Counted from the first letter of the stretch, positions 1 through 10,577 are shown. The stretch is 64,000 nucleotides of DNA from Oscheius tipulae (GCA_037178975.1 JASJZH010000001.1:806001-870000); one strand, 5' to 3'. Notes: a model not told the origin generated them from the sequence alone. Numbers and translations are program-made.

Positions 1-1339
1 GATTATCGACCTATTTCTATACTCTCGACAGCAAGTAAAATTATGGAGAAAATTGTGAAATTCCGCATAGATAAATGGCTGAAATCTAATAATATCATAC
101 CTAAGGAACAATTTGGTTTTAAAGCTAACTGTGGCATTGATGATGCGTTATGTATCGATGTTGCTTCTTGGAAAAATTCCCTTGGCTCCGGTAAATGTGT
201 TGATATTATCTATTTTGACGTTAAGAAAGCTTTTGATACGGTCAGTCATAGTATACTGCTTCTCTTGCTTAAAAAGTACGGTATAAGGGGCAATTTATTT
301 GCATGGATCATGTCATTTTTGGCTGATAGATCGTTTTGCGTTAAAGTAAATGACTGTCTTAGCAGACTGGTTATGGTCAAATCGGGTGTTCCTCAAGGTA
401 GTGTCCTTGGACCTACCCTTTTCAATATATATGTTGCTGACCTAGTTCGTTTTTGTCAGTTGCCACCTGAGGTCATTTACCCAGTTCGCTGATGATGTTA
501 AAATTTACGTGTCATTTGATGCCGATTCAAGTCAGTATAGCAGTGAAGTATTACAAAACACTATCAATAGGATCTTCTTATTCTTTAGTGAGCTAAAATT
601 AACTATTGCTGAAAATAAGACGTTCTGCATGCATCTAGGAGCTAGAAATCCTAACATGTTTTACCATATCAATGGTTACCTGATTGATTCGCGTAACTTA
701 GCCAGAGATTTGGGCATAAGGTATGATAATACGCTCTCGTTTAGACCACAGTATGAACACATGATAAAAACAGCTAATATCGCTATGTATAGAATCTTTA
801 GACTCTTCCTCTCAGTTGATCCTAAGCTTATGACTAAAATGTTCACTACTTATGTACGTTCTCATTTAGAATTTGGGTCTATCCATTGGAATCCAAACTT
901 AAAGAAAGACTCTGAAAGAATAGAGAAAATACAAAGAGATTTCTCTAGAATCTTGTGGTTAAAAAATAACCCAGGATTGAACTACATAGACTTGCCCAGT
1001 TATGAGTATCGTACTAACTCCTTAAAAATTCATTCTCTTTTTGTTAGAAGAATGGTTGCAGATGTTCTTTTTGTTAGAAAGGTAATCAGTGGTAGCGGTT
1101 ACACTAGTCTAGGCGATCTATTCATTTTTCGTCCTTCCAATGGCAGAACCGTTCAATTCAAAATTCAGCCCAAACTATCCTTGGTTAGAGCTAACTCAAA
1201 GCATCAAAACACCTTCGCATACAGAGTAAGTCGACTTTTGGAGGATAACGATTTAGGTTCTCTTATTCGCTCAGGTCGATCTACAATTATTCAGCATGTC
1301 TCCACGCATTCTGGGTCACTAGCCAGTCTGTTGGATTGA
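1..1339 (+). pseudogene. non-LTR retrotransposon reverse transcriptase, frameshifted 3' part (copy 1)
   Basis: The window opens inside the reverse-transcriptase domain of a non-LTR (LINE-type) element. Visible motifs are DYRPISILST at the very start, FDVKKAFDTVSHS (RT block with catalytic Asp) and SGVPQGSVLGPTLFNIY. The frame then breaks near 469-480: compared with copy 2 on the minus strand, two bases are missing between PPEV and FTQF. The frame continues from about 480 with the FADD catalytic box and the C-terminal thumb region, ending in a stop at 1337-1339. The element is therefore a dead copy unless frameshifting rescues it. The upstream endonuclease lies outside the window. The clade (CR1/Jockey-like) is inferred from overall style and was not tested by phylogeny. 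Confidence 0.9.
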
Positions 1340-1804
1340 AAAAGAAGCTACAAGTGATACCTTCCCTGCCCCAACTCTTCCCCACCCAATTCTCTTCTTT
1401 GAGCAGGGTGTTTAGGCGAAGTGTCATTTCATTTTTTTTTGGCTAAAATGGCACTAAGACCGGGTTGAGCGCTGCCCTGAGTTGGTAAATGACTTTCATT
1501 CCTCTGCCTCTGACACTGGACTCCAGGCCTTTGTACACGCATGTTTGTCTGTTCATAGCGCACCATTGGTGGCAGGGGGACTCTGTACAACAACCGAGGG
1601 TGGTTTAATTTTGGACTTTCCTAGTCCAATTTTATCGTTGTACAGTTGTTATACGTCCCGGTCAATGGCAAAGCCGTAGTGCCACGATATTCTTTGTTTT
1701 CTAAAATCACTAAGCCGATAAACCCTAGCTCTCTCCTCTCCCCTTCCCCGATTTCCAATGTTTGTTCATATGACAAATGAAATATCTATCTATCTATCTA
1801 TCTA
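1340..1804 (+). repeat. 3' untranslated tail of retrotransposon copy 1, ending in a TATC microsatellite
   Basis: About 440 bp of non-coding sequence follows the retrotransposon stop codon and ends at 1783-1804 in a (TATC)n run. A short simple-repeat tail is usual for this class of element, so this is taken as its 3' end. I see no other gene in it. Confidence 0.55.
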
Positions 1805-1811
1805 AACCGTC

Positions 1812-1885
1812 TTGACTTGCAAAGAGTAATTTTTGTCACAAAGTAATAGTGACAACTTGATAATTGGGGCTTCAGGCAGACAGAT
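1812..1885 (+). repeat. short dispersed repeat shared with 14896-14970
   Basis: The stretch starting TTGACTTGCAA and ending near CAGACAGATA reappears, diverged, at 14896-14970 in the same orientation. It is followed here by a (CA)n run (about 1897-1915). It may be part of another repeat family tail. Confidence 0.5.
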
Positions 1886-1959
1886 AGACGCATACATACA
1901 CACACACACACACACAATTATGGGCATTTAATACTAGATATGACAAAAAAGGACAAATG

Positions 1960-2046
1960 GTCGGCGGGGATTGAACCTTGGACCCTTGCGCCGCACGCCG
2001 GCGCGCTATCCACTAGTCTATTTCCAACGAAGAGCGGCAGTGGGTC
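1960..2046 (-). repeat. tRNA-like (SINE-type) sequence
   Basis: Read on the minus strand it has a box A-like TAGTGGATAGCGCG and a box B GGTTCAATCCCC at tRNA spacing. The acceptor arms do not pair well, so it is more likely a tRNA-derived repeat than a functional tRNA. Its head (GCCGCTCTTCGTTGGAAATA) is shared with the repeats ending near 2291 and 6540 and with the one at 53.1 kb. Confidence 0.5.
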
Positions 2047-2096
2047 CTGTCACGAAACCCGCGGGTCATGTCACGTTTTTCCCAAAAACCTAGGTC

Positions 2097-2291
2097 TTCT
2101 CGGTAGTAAAATTCGAAAAAACAACGTCAAAACAAGAAGAAACCTCCGGCAAACAGGCTAAAATAGCAAAATATTCTTTTGCTCTTCGCGCCATTTTCAT
2201 TTGAATAAAGTGGTGCGAATGCAGTTAGTCCTTTAACATGCCGCTCTTGGTTGGAAATTGACTATATCACGCGGGTGCATCCGCGGCCGCA
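2097..2291 (+). repeat. 195-bp dispersed repeat, upstream copy
   Basis: This stretch, from TTCTCGGTAGTAAAATTCG to CCGCGGCCGC, recurs in the same orientation at 6348-6540 with only scattered differences. The two copies flank the kinase genes and retrotransposon copy 2 as direct repeats about 4.2 kb apart. The 3' part resembles a degenerate tRNA. Confidence 0.85.
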
Positions 2292-2417
2292 AAAAAATGA
2301 GGCTAGTCGTTCCGTGGTGCGGTCCGCGAGCTGAATCGAACCGGAAAAATCTTACTGTGTAATCTTTTGTTCGTAATCACAGAGTAAACCATAGCTACTT
2401 TGATGTTCCGAATTTAG

Positions 2418-3120
2418 CATGCTTCTTGGAGATTCTATCGGCGTCTTGAAGATCAGCGACCTTGCATCGGCAAAGTCGGATGCCGCAACTACTGAGAGAT
2501 ACATAGATTTGTAAGTTGAATGCCATTTGTCACTGCTTGTTTTAGCATGGGAACAATCCTGTATATGGCTCCTGAGGTCATTAAAGATCAGGGAGTGTAT
2601 TCTGCAGCCGACGTGTATTCGCTTGGTATTTCAACGTGGGAGATGTTTCACAGAAAGTATCGAAACAGAAGCATTAGGAAAATACATCAGTTTTAGAAAG
2701 CCTTTCTATGAGCACAATAATTTGTCCTCATTTAGTCTCTGCAATATGATCATTAAGGGAACTAGACCTAAAATTGAATTGAGAATGGAAAAGGAGATGG
2801 AAAACTTGATCTTGAGGTAGGTGTCTGGTCCTTTCTATTAAAGAAGAGCCCTGTCTGCCAGTGTCAACGTAGAGCAACAACTCTCAAAAATGGACTTATA
2901 TCTCTGTCTCTGTCTGTTCCGATCTATATTTTTAGATCTTTGGAAGCCCAGTGTACACTGCGCCCAAAAGCAAGCGATTTTACAACCATTGCCGTCAAGC
3001 TTGGAAGTGAAACCATTGTATCACCTAACGCCCCAAAAGTACAAAAGGCTTATTTGGTAGAGTACAAGAGCTCTCTAACGACTATTGTTAACAACGCCAG
3101 ACAATATTTTGCAAAAAGTT
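2418..3120 (+). CDS. protein kinase-like C-lobe, 5'-truncated (kinase A)
   Basis: Four exons in consistent phase (2418-2510, 2546-2656, 2697-2816, 2936-3120) encode the C-terminal half of a protein kinase domain. Motifs in order are LLGDSIGVLKISDLASAK, in which DLA stands where DFG is expected; MGTILYMAPEVI, the APE motif; AADVYSLGISTWEMFHRK; and a QCTLRPKASDF segment like the final helix of tyrosine-kinase-like kinases. The N-lobe, catalytic lysine and HRD loop are not present upstream, where repeats begin at 2291. The glycine-less DLA suggests a pseudokinase. It is followed 160 bp later by a complete kinase of the same type, so the two may form one tandem-kinase protein: a weak link exon near 3201 could join them. 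Alternatively this is a gene broken by the repeats. Confidence 0.7.
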
Positions 3121-3280
3121 GTGAGTTTTTGATTGTGGCTACGTATATAATCTCCCGGAAAAAATGACCCGTCAGTTTGCCGATTTACCTGTTTCAGTAA
3201 CATCTCCTAGTTGCCCTCTCTCATCGGAAATACAAAATTCTTTTGATTTTGAGCTAGTAGGCTGTCCTCACATCTTTCAG

Positions 3281-4495
3281 GGAAATCCACTGAAAGCGGT
3301 AGAATCTTCCGCGATGTGAAGATTTACGCTGATAAAGAGTTTAAAAACAAGGAGTTTCTCTCTTCCGGAGGAGAAGGGTCGACTTATAGAGGAAAAACAC
3401 GAGAAAGGTATGTAAAGGCTTATTTCTTAACGAGGGTTTTAGTAATGTGTGCATTAAAATTTATCATGGCTACACGCTAAATCGGGAAAGTCAGAAAGAG
3501 GCGGAGATTTTATTAAAGGTAACACAATTATACTTTTATTGATCATTTTTATTACATTACTCTTACCACGTCAACCACGAAAATATTGTGCAAATCTTGG
3601 GCCTGTACGAGAATGAAACGGAGTTTGGCCAACAATTTGGCTACGTCATGGAATTTATGGCTGGTGGCAGTCTTAGTTCAAGTACACATACATTCTTTGC
3701 CTTTTCGCCACGTTTTCAGTTATCCATTCCGAAGCATTTTACTCCGACTGGAATGCTTATCGCTGGATTTCTCAAGCGGGACAAGGATTACAGTATCTTC
3801 ATGAGAACAATATTTTACACAGGGACATTAAACCGATGAAGTGAGCTAGGTTATTTTCTGCAAAAATTAAATATTGCAGTATGCTTTTGAACGAGAACTC
3901 CACCGTCCTCAAACTTTCAGACTTTGGTCTTTCCAAGCGTCTGGATCAGACATCTCTTACAGCGAAGTAGGAAAATATATGTTGTATACATTTCATGTTG
4001 AAACATCTTTCAGCCACTTCAGCCTAAGCTATGTTGCACCTGAAATTCTCGCAATGGACAATAACTCCTACGATTTTGCATCAGATGTTTACTCCTTGAC
4101 CATTTCTGTTTGGGAAATATTTCACAGAATGTAAGTTAAGAACTGATGTATCAATTATCATATTATAGAAAACCGTATAATTCTTCTATTAAAATTGCTA
4201 TTTATAACGATGTGGTCGGGGAAAGAAGACCACAACTAGATTCGGGGCTAGATGTCAACTTGAGAACTTTAATAATCAAGTCAGTATCCCGTCTAATCTT
4301 TAGTTTTTAATCGTCCTTTTTAGATCTTGGAGCAAGAATCCAAGTCTCAGGTTTTCAGTCTCTGAAATAGTCAAATTTGCTGAGGATATGATCCTCCAAT
4401 CGGCAAGTTCTCCCAAACATATCGGCCGCTTTACAATTTTGAAAGATTCCTCGTTAAGCGAATACTCGCTACCGGCAGAAACTACTCGGCTCTAG
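3281..4495 (+). CDS. protein kinase, tyrosine-kinase-like Ser/Thr type (kinase B)
   Basis: Eight exons (3281-3407, 3443-3518, 3567-3681, 3720-3840, 3880-3966, 4014-4130, 4169-4279, 4324-4495) give a full kinase domain. Motifs are a glycine loop SSGGEGSTYRGK, catalytic lysine in VCIKIYHG, helix-C glutamate in RESQKEAEILLK, catalytic loop LHRDIKPMN, magnesium loop SDFGLSKR, YVAPEIL, SDVYSLTISVWEIFHR and a final Trp/Arg pair in KSWSKNPSLRF. The HRDIKP sequence is typical of Ser/Thr kinases of the TKL group. The domain begins right after the upstream kinase A and could share its transcript. One oddity: the intron before 3567 starts with GTAACA but ends TTAC, with no AG, while all other introns are GT-AG. 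Either a non-canonical GT-AC junction is used or this copy is damaged. All key catalytic residues are intact. Confidence 0.8.
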
Positions 4496-4624
4496 TTCAA
4501 GCCAGGAGAGAACCTTGAACCCTCGACTGTTTTCGTGACATTGAAGGTTCTCTCGTCCTTCACAGTCAAGAAACCAATAGAACCGATCAATGTCTTCAAA
4601 ATATGAAGCCCTACCATCTTCCTC

Positions 4625-6190
4625 AACGAAAAATGAATAGATCGCCTAGATTAGTGTAACCGTTAACATTAATAACCTTTCTGATAAAAAGAACATCTGC
4701 AACCACTCTTCTAACAAAAGGGAAATGAAGTTTTTAGAAGTTAATACGATGCTCATAAATGGGGTCTTTCTTTTGAGTCTTTCTCTAAGTTTGGATTCCA
4801 GTAGATAGACCCAAATTCTAAATGAGAACGCACATAAGTAATGGACATTTTAGTCATAAGCTTAGGATCGACTGAAAGGAAGTGTCTAAAGATTCTATAC
4901 ATAGCGATATGATCATGTGCTCGTACTGCGGTCTGAACGAAAGCGTATTATCATACCTTATGCCCAAATCTCTAGCTAAGTTACGCGTATTTACATGGTA
5001 AAACATATTAGGATTTCTAGCTCCTAGAAGCATGCAGAATGTCTTATTCTCACCAATTATTATTTTAGCTTTTTTCAATTTTCTTTATTTTCACAAACTG
5101 TGCGCTCGCTTCTTCAAGCACTCCCTAGTGGCCTACCATTGCCGTCGCCGTTTGTGGAAAGAAGGAATTCCGGTCCCAGCACTGTGACACAGAGGGATCG
5201 TCACGTCAACACCCATGGGGCGAGGCCAACACAACCTCTGTCAGCTCAACTGCCAATCCATCGACTCGGAGATTGCAGCACTACCGAATGTTGCCACGAC
5301 TGAATGGATACCCCTGGATCAGCAACGCGTCATCGAAAGGCCCCGTATGAGATGGGAGGATGATCTTAGAAGAGCATCCGATAGGATTAGAAGAGCCCCT
5401 GCAACGTGGATGCGAGCGGCAAGATTGGACGGCAAAGAGTGGGTTCGAGCCAAGGGAGCAGCAAGGGACCCAATCTAGGCACCCCCTTTGATACCGTCAA
5501 AAAAAATAAATTATTTTAGCTCACTAAAGAATAAAAAGATCTTATTGATCGTGTTTTGTAACAGCTCACTGCTATACTGACTTGAAACAGCATCAAATGA
5601 TATGTAGATTTAACATCATCCGCAAATTGGGTAAACTCTACTTCAGGTGGCAACTGACAAAAACGAATTAGGACAGCAACATATATATTGAAAAGGGTAG
5701 GTCTAAAGGACACTCCATAATTTCACTTGGGGTCGAAAGTTTAGAAATAGGACGATAATCATTAACATTCCTCGTACTACCTGTTTAAGGAACAGCCGTT
5801 ACTAAAGCATGTTTTCAGTCTTGGAACCTGGCCTAATCTCAAGGAAAAGTTGTGTGCGAGCGATAAGGTTAATTGGGCCAAGTATTTCTTAAACACTATT
5901 TGGGGAATTTTTTTCAGCAGTTGACGAATAAGAAGCTTTTAGATTTTGGCTGACTTTTAAAATACCATTCAAAATATGGTAAAGGAGGAAAGAGTATTAC
6001 CACAAATCCAACCAAGGCTAGTTTTTAGTGTTAGGGCATTAGAGAAAACCTATTCAAATTGCTCGGCAAATGCATTGGCTATATCGATATCATTAAGGCA
6101 TTGCTGGCCATTTTAAGATACAATCACTTGAGACATGTTTAGCTTTAATAAACTGATACAGATCTTTACCATTAAGATTTCTGAGCTCGC
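4625..6190 (-). pseudogene. non-LTR retrotransposon fragment with internal deletion (copy 2)
   Basis: This is a minus-strand relative of copy 1. Read downward from about 6190 it shows degenerate pieces such as IANAFAEQF, then DYRPISKLST (about 5720-5775). It jumps directly to the PTLFNIY/FADD region, joining copy-1 positions about 48 and 402 and losing some 350 bp. Several in-frame stops are present. The remaining part is split by an unrelated insertion at 5071-5509 and ends near 4625 within the sequence matching copy-1 position about 1130. It is dead but retains the two bases that copy 1 lost before FADD. Confidence 0.85.
5071..5509 (+). mobile_element. short RTE-type retroelement inserted in retrotransposon copy 2
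   Basis: A 439-bp insertion lies between two copies of the 12-mer ATTATTTTAGCT (5059-5070 and 5510-5521), an evident target-site duplication. The first 140 bp matches the element at 60113-60561. The 3' half encodes the typical C-terminus of RTE-clade proteins (ERPRMRWEDDLRRA, then WMRAARLDGKEW) and stops about 30 bp before an A-rich tail (AAAAAAAATAAA). It has no reverse transcriptase, so it must have been mobilised by a full-length partner. The common head and tail suggest a short non-autonomous family rather than random 5' truncation. Confidence 0.85.
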
Positions 6191-6347
6191 TATCTCAGCG
6201 ACTTTGAAAACCTACTTGACAGCTAAGTGGAGAAATAATTGAAGCAAATCGCTGATATTGAAAAAAAAACAGGCTGGCTGAGCTTCACTTTTCAAGTTTC
6301 GAGCTTTTTCAACAGTTTTTTCCTCAAACTTGTTGTCAAGTAAGTTT

Positions 6348-6540
6348 TCTCGGCAGTAAAATTCGAAAACAACGTCAAAACAAGAAGGAACCTCCGGCAA
6401 ACAGGCTAAAGCAAAATATTTTTTTGCTCTTCGTGCCATTTTCATTTGGATAAAGTGGTGCGAATACAGTTAGCCCTTTAATATGCCGCTCTTGATTGGA
6501 ACTAGACTATATATATCACGCGGGTGCTTCCGCGGCCGCA
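6348..6540 (+). repeat. 193-bp dispersed repeat, downstream copy
   Basis: Same family and orientation as 2097-2291. It ends at the same CCGCGGCCGC point. Confidence 0.85.
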
Positions 6541-6639
6541 AAGGAGAACCATTATGACGATTTTTTTAATCAAAAACTTTATGTTCTAAAACGCAATAAA
6601 ACGAAAGTAATATGAATTGTACATGAATATAAAAGATGT

Positions 6640-8743
6640 CTAAAGACGAGCAGTTCCGTTGGCCTGAAGATGCTGGAGCATGTGGCGGAAGATGACAATG
6701 CGCTGGATCTGAATTTTACCACCTATACACAAAAAAAGAATAAAATTACCTGACTGGTGCCCTCGTAGATCTGGTAGATTTTAGCGTCACGCATGAGCTT
6801 CGCCACCGGGTACTCGCTGTTGTAGCCGTTCCCGCCAAAAATCTGAACGGCGTTCGTCGCGGCCTCGTTGGCCTTATCCGCGGCGAAACACTTGGCGATC
6901 GAGGCAAAGTAGCTGTTCGGGCGCTTCTCGTCCACATCGGCAGAGGATTTGTAGGTGGCCAGACGTCCCAGCTCAAGATTCATCGCCATCTCGGCCAGCA
7001 TGAATTGGACGGCTTGGTGCTGAAAACAGGGATTTAAAATATCGAAACGAACAGTGAAGAAATGCTGGCCCTTTTATAACAAAAATCCGTTGCGAGACCC
7101 ATAGAGAGAGTTCAGTAAGGTTTTTGAAGGGCTTTAGAGTCTGAGTCGGTCTGGTTCGGGTTAAGAAGGGTCCCGCAAAGGATGGTAGACCTCATACTGC
7201 TTCTTGGTAATCTCTGTCAGTTTATGGGTTTCTGATCTGTACTGAAAACTGTCCATAACCTCCCTATTTCAAATTGACGCCATTATAAAAATAAAAATTG
7301 AAATTGTACCGAAATGTGAGGTTTTATAGGGAAGATCTATCAATTTGAAGCCGCTTGATAGGTTGATCCTTGAGTTCTGCGAGTCTATTAGAGATAGGTG
7401 GAAATCACTGCTTTGACCAGTGTATAAGATGAACTGTGTATCAAAATTGACTGCGAAGGACTGTCGATACGTAAGCTATTACGTTATACGAGTTGGTGCG
7501 CACAATTTGCGTTTCTCTGACGGCTCATCATCCTAAGTATGAGGAAACTGAGATTTCAGGCACAACATCTTTTTTTTTGGTCCGCAACGAACAGTTTGAC
7601 AGCATATTCAGCACTGGCATGTTACATTAATGCCCATGGGTCTCGCAATAAACAAAATTGCAAATCGTACAACTTTCTGCAACTGCTACAAACAACCTAC
7701 ATTGGCAATCTCGGTCCCGAAGGCTTTTCTCTCGAGCGAGTACTTGGCAGCTTCGTCCAGAGCCCTCCAATGGAGTCCCAGAGCTCCCGCGGCGACTCCC
7801 GGTCTCGTCAGATCGAAGGCTCCCATGGCGACCTTGAATCCGGCTCCGGGAGCTCCCAGAACATTCGTGGCCGGTACGCGAACGTCCTCGAAGGTGATTG
7901 TACGCGTGTCGGAGCAGCGCTGTCCCAAGTTTTTCTCCTTCTTTCCGCGCGAAATGCCGACGCTGTCGCCGTCGACGATGAAGGCGGTGAAGGCCTTGCC
8001 GGCAGGGGTCTTCGGATCGTCTGAGGTTCTGGCGAGGACGAAGAACCACTTGGCATGACCGCCGCCGGTGATCCAGGCCTTGTTGCCGTTGATCACGTAC
8101 TCGTCGCCTTTTTTCACAGCCTGAAAACCGATTTTGTGCTCATTTTTTTGACCCGAATGCAAAAATGAAAAATCGACCTTAGTCTTGACACCATTGACGT
8201 CCGAGCCGGCTCCGGGCTCCGTCACACAGTAGGAGGCAATGATGGGCTCGGCGGCCAGCATTCCCAGATACTTCTTCTTTTGGGCCTCATTTCCGGCTAA
8301 AAGAACCGGAGCCAAGGCCAGTGAGGGCCCGTTGATGGCAATCTGGAGCCCGGTACAGCCATAGGCCAGCGCTTCCGTGATAAGTGTGGATTCCAGGTGC
8401 GACAGACCCGGTCCGCCGTATTTTTCCTCGATCAGATGATTCATGAGGCCGAGGGAGTGGGCCTGCTTGACAATCTCTGCAATTTATGAGGTCTCAGGGC
8501 TGAAGAATCATGATTACCCCAAGGAAATTCGCCAGACTCGTCGTATTTATCAGCATTCGGGATCAGGACCTCTTTGGAGAACTTGAGCGCGTGGCTCTGG
8601 ATCTCCCGCTGCTGCTCAGTCAGATCTGAAGACTTTTCGATCTGAAGAAAAATAGTTTAGAAAAGCTCACCGAATGAGAGAGACCTCGAAGCGACGACGA
8701 ATCTCTTCGGAGAGGCGAGACGCGGGAGAACACGAGTCAGCAT
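6640..8743 (-). CDS. ACADM: medium-chain acyl-CoA dehydrogenase, mitochondrial
   Basis: Six exons (8671-8743, 8518-8625, 8178-8476, 7701-8120, 6750-7019, 6640-6708) join in phase to about 412 residues, close to the usual 421. The enzyme performs the first, FAD-dependent step of mitochondrial beta-oxidation on medium-chain acyl-CoAs and passes electrons to ETF. The N-terminus ([20 protein letters not shown]) is rich in Arg/Ser with no acids, as a matrix-targeting peptide should be. The mature part begins near FDLTEQQ. Signature [11 protein letters not shown] and the catalytic glutamate in [10 protein letters not shown] are both present, with [16 protein letters not shown] before it. Introns are 45, 41, 57, 681 and 41 nt. 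The 57-nt one keeps the frame open if unspliced, but its product (VDFSFLH...) interrupts a conserved block. An acceptor TTTTGCAG sits one base before the ATG, consistent with leader trans-splicing. Confidence 0.95.
7443..7515. repeat. partial MITE-like repeat in ACADM intron 5
   Basis: The segment containing GTATCAAAATTGACTGCG and ACGAGTTGGTGCGCAC resembles the middle and right arm of the foldback element at 54683-54846. It lies inside the 681-nt fifth intron of ACADM. Confidence 0.45.
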
Positions 8744-9489
8744 CCTGCAAAATGGATAACTTTGATTCTTTTTCGGTTTGCGAAGATATCTAGCAGCTTT
8801 TACAACCGGAAACAATAAAAAGGCAAAGAGAAATGGCAATACAACGCTGAGGAAATTGGCAAAGAAGAAAATCGCTTCGAGATTCAAATCAACAACTTTT
8901 GTGCACCAAAAAATGGGACAGTAATTGGCGCGGTTTTGAAATTTCTTCAGCAACTTCACTTCTGCAACTACTACTCTTTTTCTCACATTTTTTAATGTTT
9001 TTGCTATGTGTCCCACTGACAATTGGCAGCTACCACTCTCCGTGAAAAATCTTGAAAATGTAATTCATTATATTGGCGGTTACCCTGTCAGAAACGAACA
9101 AACTCCTTAAAAAACCTGCCTTGCCATCTGATTGGCAGGATTTTACTTTTCCTATCATGTCAATCACGTTTTTTTCTGTCAATTTTGATGTCTCTGTCGG
9201 CCTATACGCCTCTTTTTTCTATCCAAACTACAGAAATAGAAGATACAATTTCATACTTTTTCTATGCGAAGTTACGGTAGTCATATAAAGCACAATTGCA
9301 CCGAATACAGTAGTTGTCTATATGTGTGTGTGGACAAGGGGTGATAACAGTTAACAAGACACCGAGAGTCACAACGAGGAGAAATTGGCCAGGGGAGAGA
9401 GGGAGGTAACCGAGACATTGACAGAGAGATCTAAAAGGATAGGGAGCCCGTATTTAGGATAAGAGAAGTGAATTTTAAGAATAAGGAGG
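8744..9489. other. intergenic region between the small membrane protein gene and ACADM
   Basis: This is 746 bp with no recognisable coding sequence. The half next to ACADM is AT-rich with polypyrimidine stretches on the minus strand. The rest holds degenerate GAGACAGAGA-type purine sequence. Confidence 0.5.
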
Positions 9490-10577
9490 TCAGATTTTAG
9501 TGTGTCGATGCCTTAATCCATTGACTTTCGGCTCCGAGAGGAGGACTCCACTGGTCGACTGGCTGTTCTCGTCCTCACACTCCGAGATGAGAGAGTCACT
9601 GTGATCCGAACGATGGAGCTTCTCCTCGTGGATCACTGTAGTCTTCAGAGCGCCGTTGGTATTCGTTTTGGGAGCCTGAAAAAAAAGTTGTTTTTAAGGC
9701 GGGAGATACGTACATGACGGTAATTTTGAGAAGGGTGTGAGTTGAGACAGGTTCTAAAGATTTGCTTTTGGGTGTGATCAATATTTTTTGCAGGGTTAAC
9801 TTCCTATTTAATTGCTACAGATGTGTTTGTCAATTTTCTAAATAAAAAAAAAGAAAGCAAGTTTCAGGTCCCCGTGGAAGGCCTTGAAAGCAGCATTTAG
9901 ATGCGGCACGCTTACCAGCTATTACTCTAGTTTTTAGGGCAGGTTTCGGGTTCAAGATGGCATTTTCTACCTTCGTGATGGTTTGCAAACTTATAGAGTA
10001 AATCAAGGACTACAACTCTTTCCTTTCAAAAATTTATATATTTTGCTTGAAATTGTTTCTTGGATCCGGAATTCTGGCTACATGAGCATATGCACGTAAA
10101 ACTTTGTATCTGTATAAATCAGTTATAAGGGGCTGCTTTTTGTGACCAAACTATCAAAAAAGTATTAAAAAAAATGCTAAAAGGGCTCCTACCTGAGCAA
10201 CTAGCAATTCCTTGAGTTCCTGTTTCGTCTCTTCCCTCAGTCTCTGTCTTTCTTCCCTCCTTCTCTTCCTCGCCTCCTCTCTTCTAGCCTCACGCTCTTC
10301 AACTATCCTCCTAATCTCTGTCTCTTTCTCCTCTGTCAACTTTCTGTTCTCCTCCTCATAGTCCGCCTCATCCCACAACAAGAAACGACAGATCCCTCGA
10401 AGGACTCTCAACAGTACTGTCAGAAAACAGCCTACGATCTGAAGATACCATAGATGGGAAGATAGCCAGTTGACTCACCTTGCCGCACAAATAAATGGTA
10501 GGGAAGATGACACAGAGGACGACGAACCAGAAGTGAAGTGTGGGACGGTACTCTAGGCAACAGGACGGAGCGACCAT
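9490..10577 (-). CDS. small membrane protein with highly charged coiled coil, family not recognised
   Basis: Three exons (10479-10577, 10193-10438, 9490-9675) give a predicted 176-residue protein. Residues about 14-33 (LHFWFVVLCVIFPTIYLCGK) and 34-54 form two adjacent hydrophobic stretches, read as one or two membrane helices with little extracellular sequence. Residues about 56-105 are an almost uninterrupted run of Glu, Arg and Lys (EEREARREEARKRRREER) typical of a single alpha-helix or coiled coil. The C-terminal 60 residues are Ser/Asp-rich and probably cytosolic. The start codon lies only 107 bp below the C15orf61 stop, with an ATATTTCAG acceptor 24 bp upstream, so it is probably the downstream cistron of a pair. 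I do not recognise the family and infer no function beyond membrane anchoring. Confidence 0.75.
9976..10025. repeat. dispersed hairpin repeat (diverged copy)
   Basis: GTTTGCAAACTTATAG and CTACAACTCTT form a weak inverted pair, a degraded copy of the hairpin family described for 25103-25153. Confidence 0.35.

Noticed and set aside
7627..8058. Four overlapping open frames opposite and beside ACADM exon 4
   Set aside because: They are shadows of the ACADM exon in GC-rich third positions; only the minus-strand frame shows conserved motifs.
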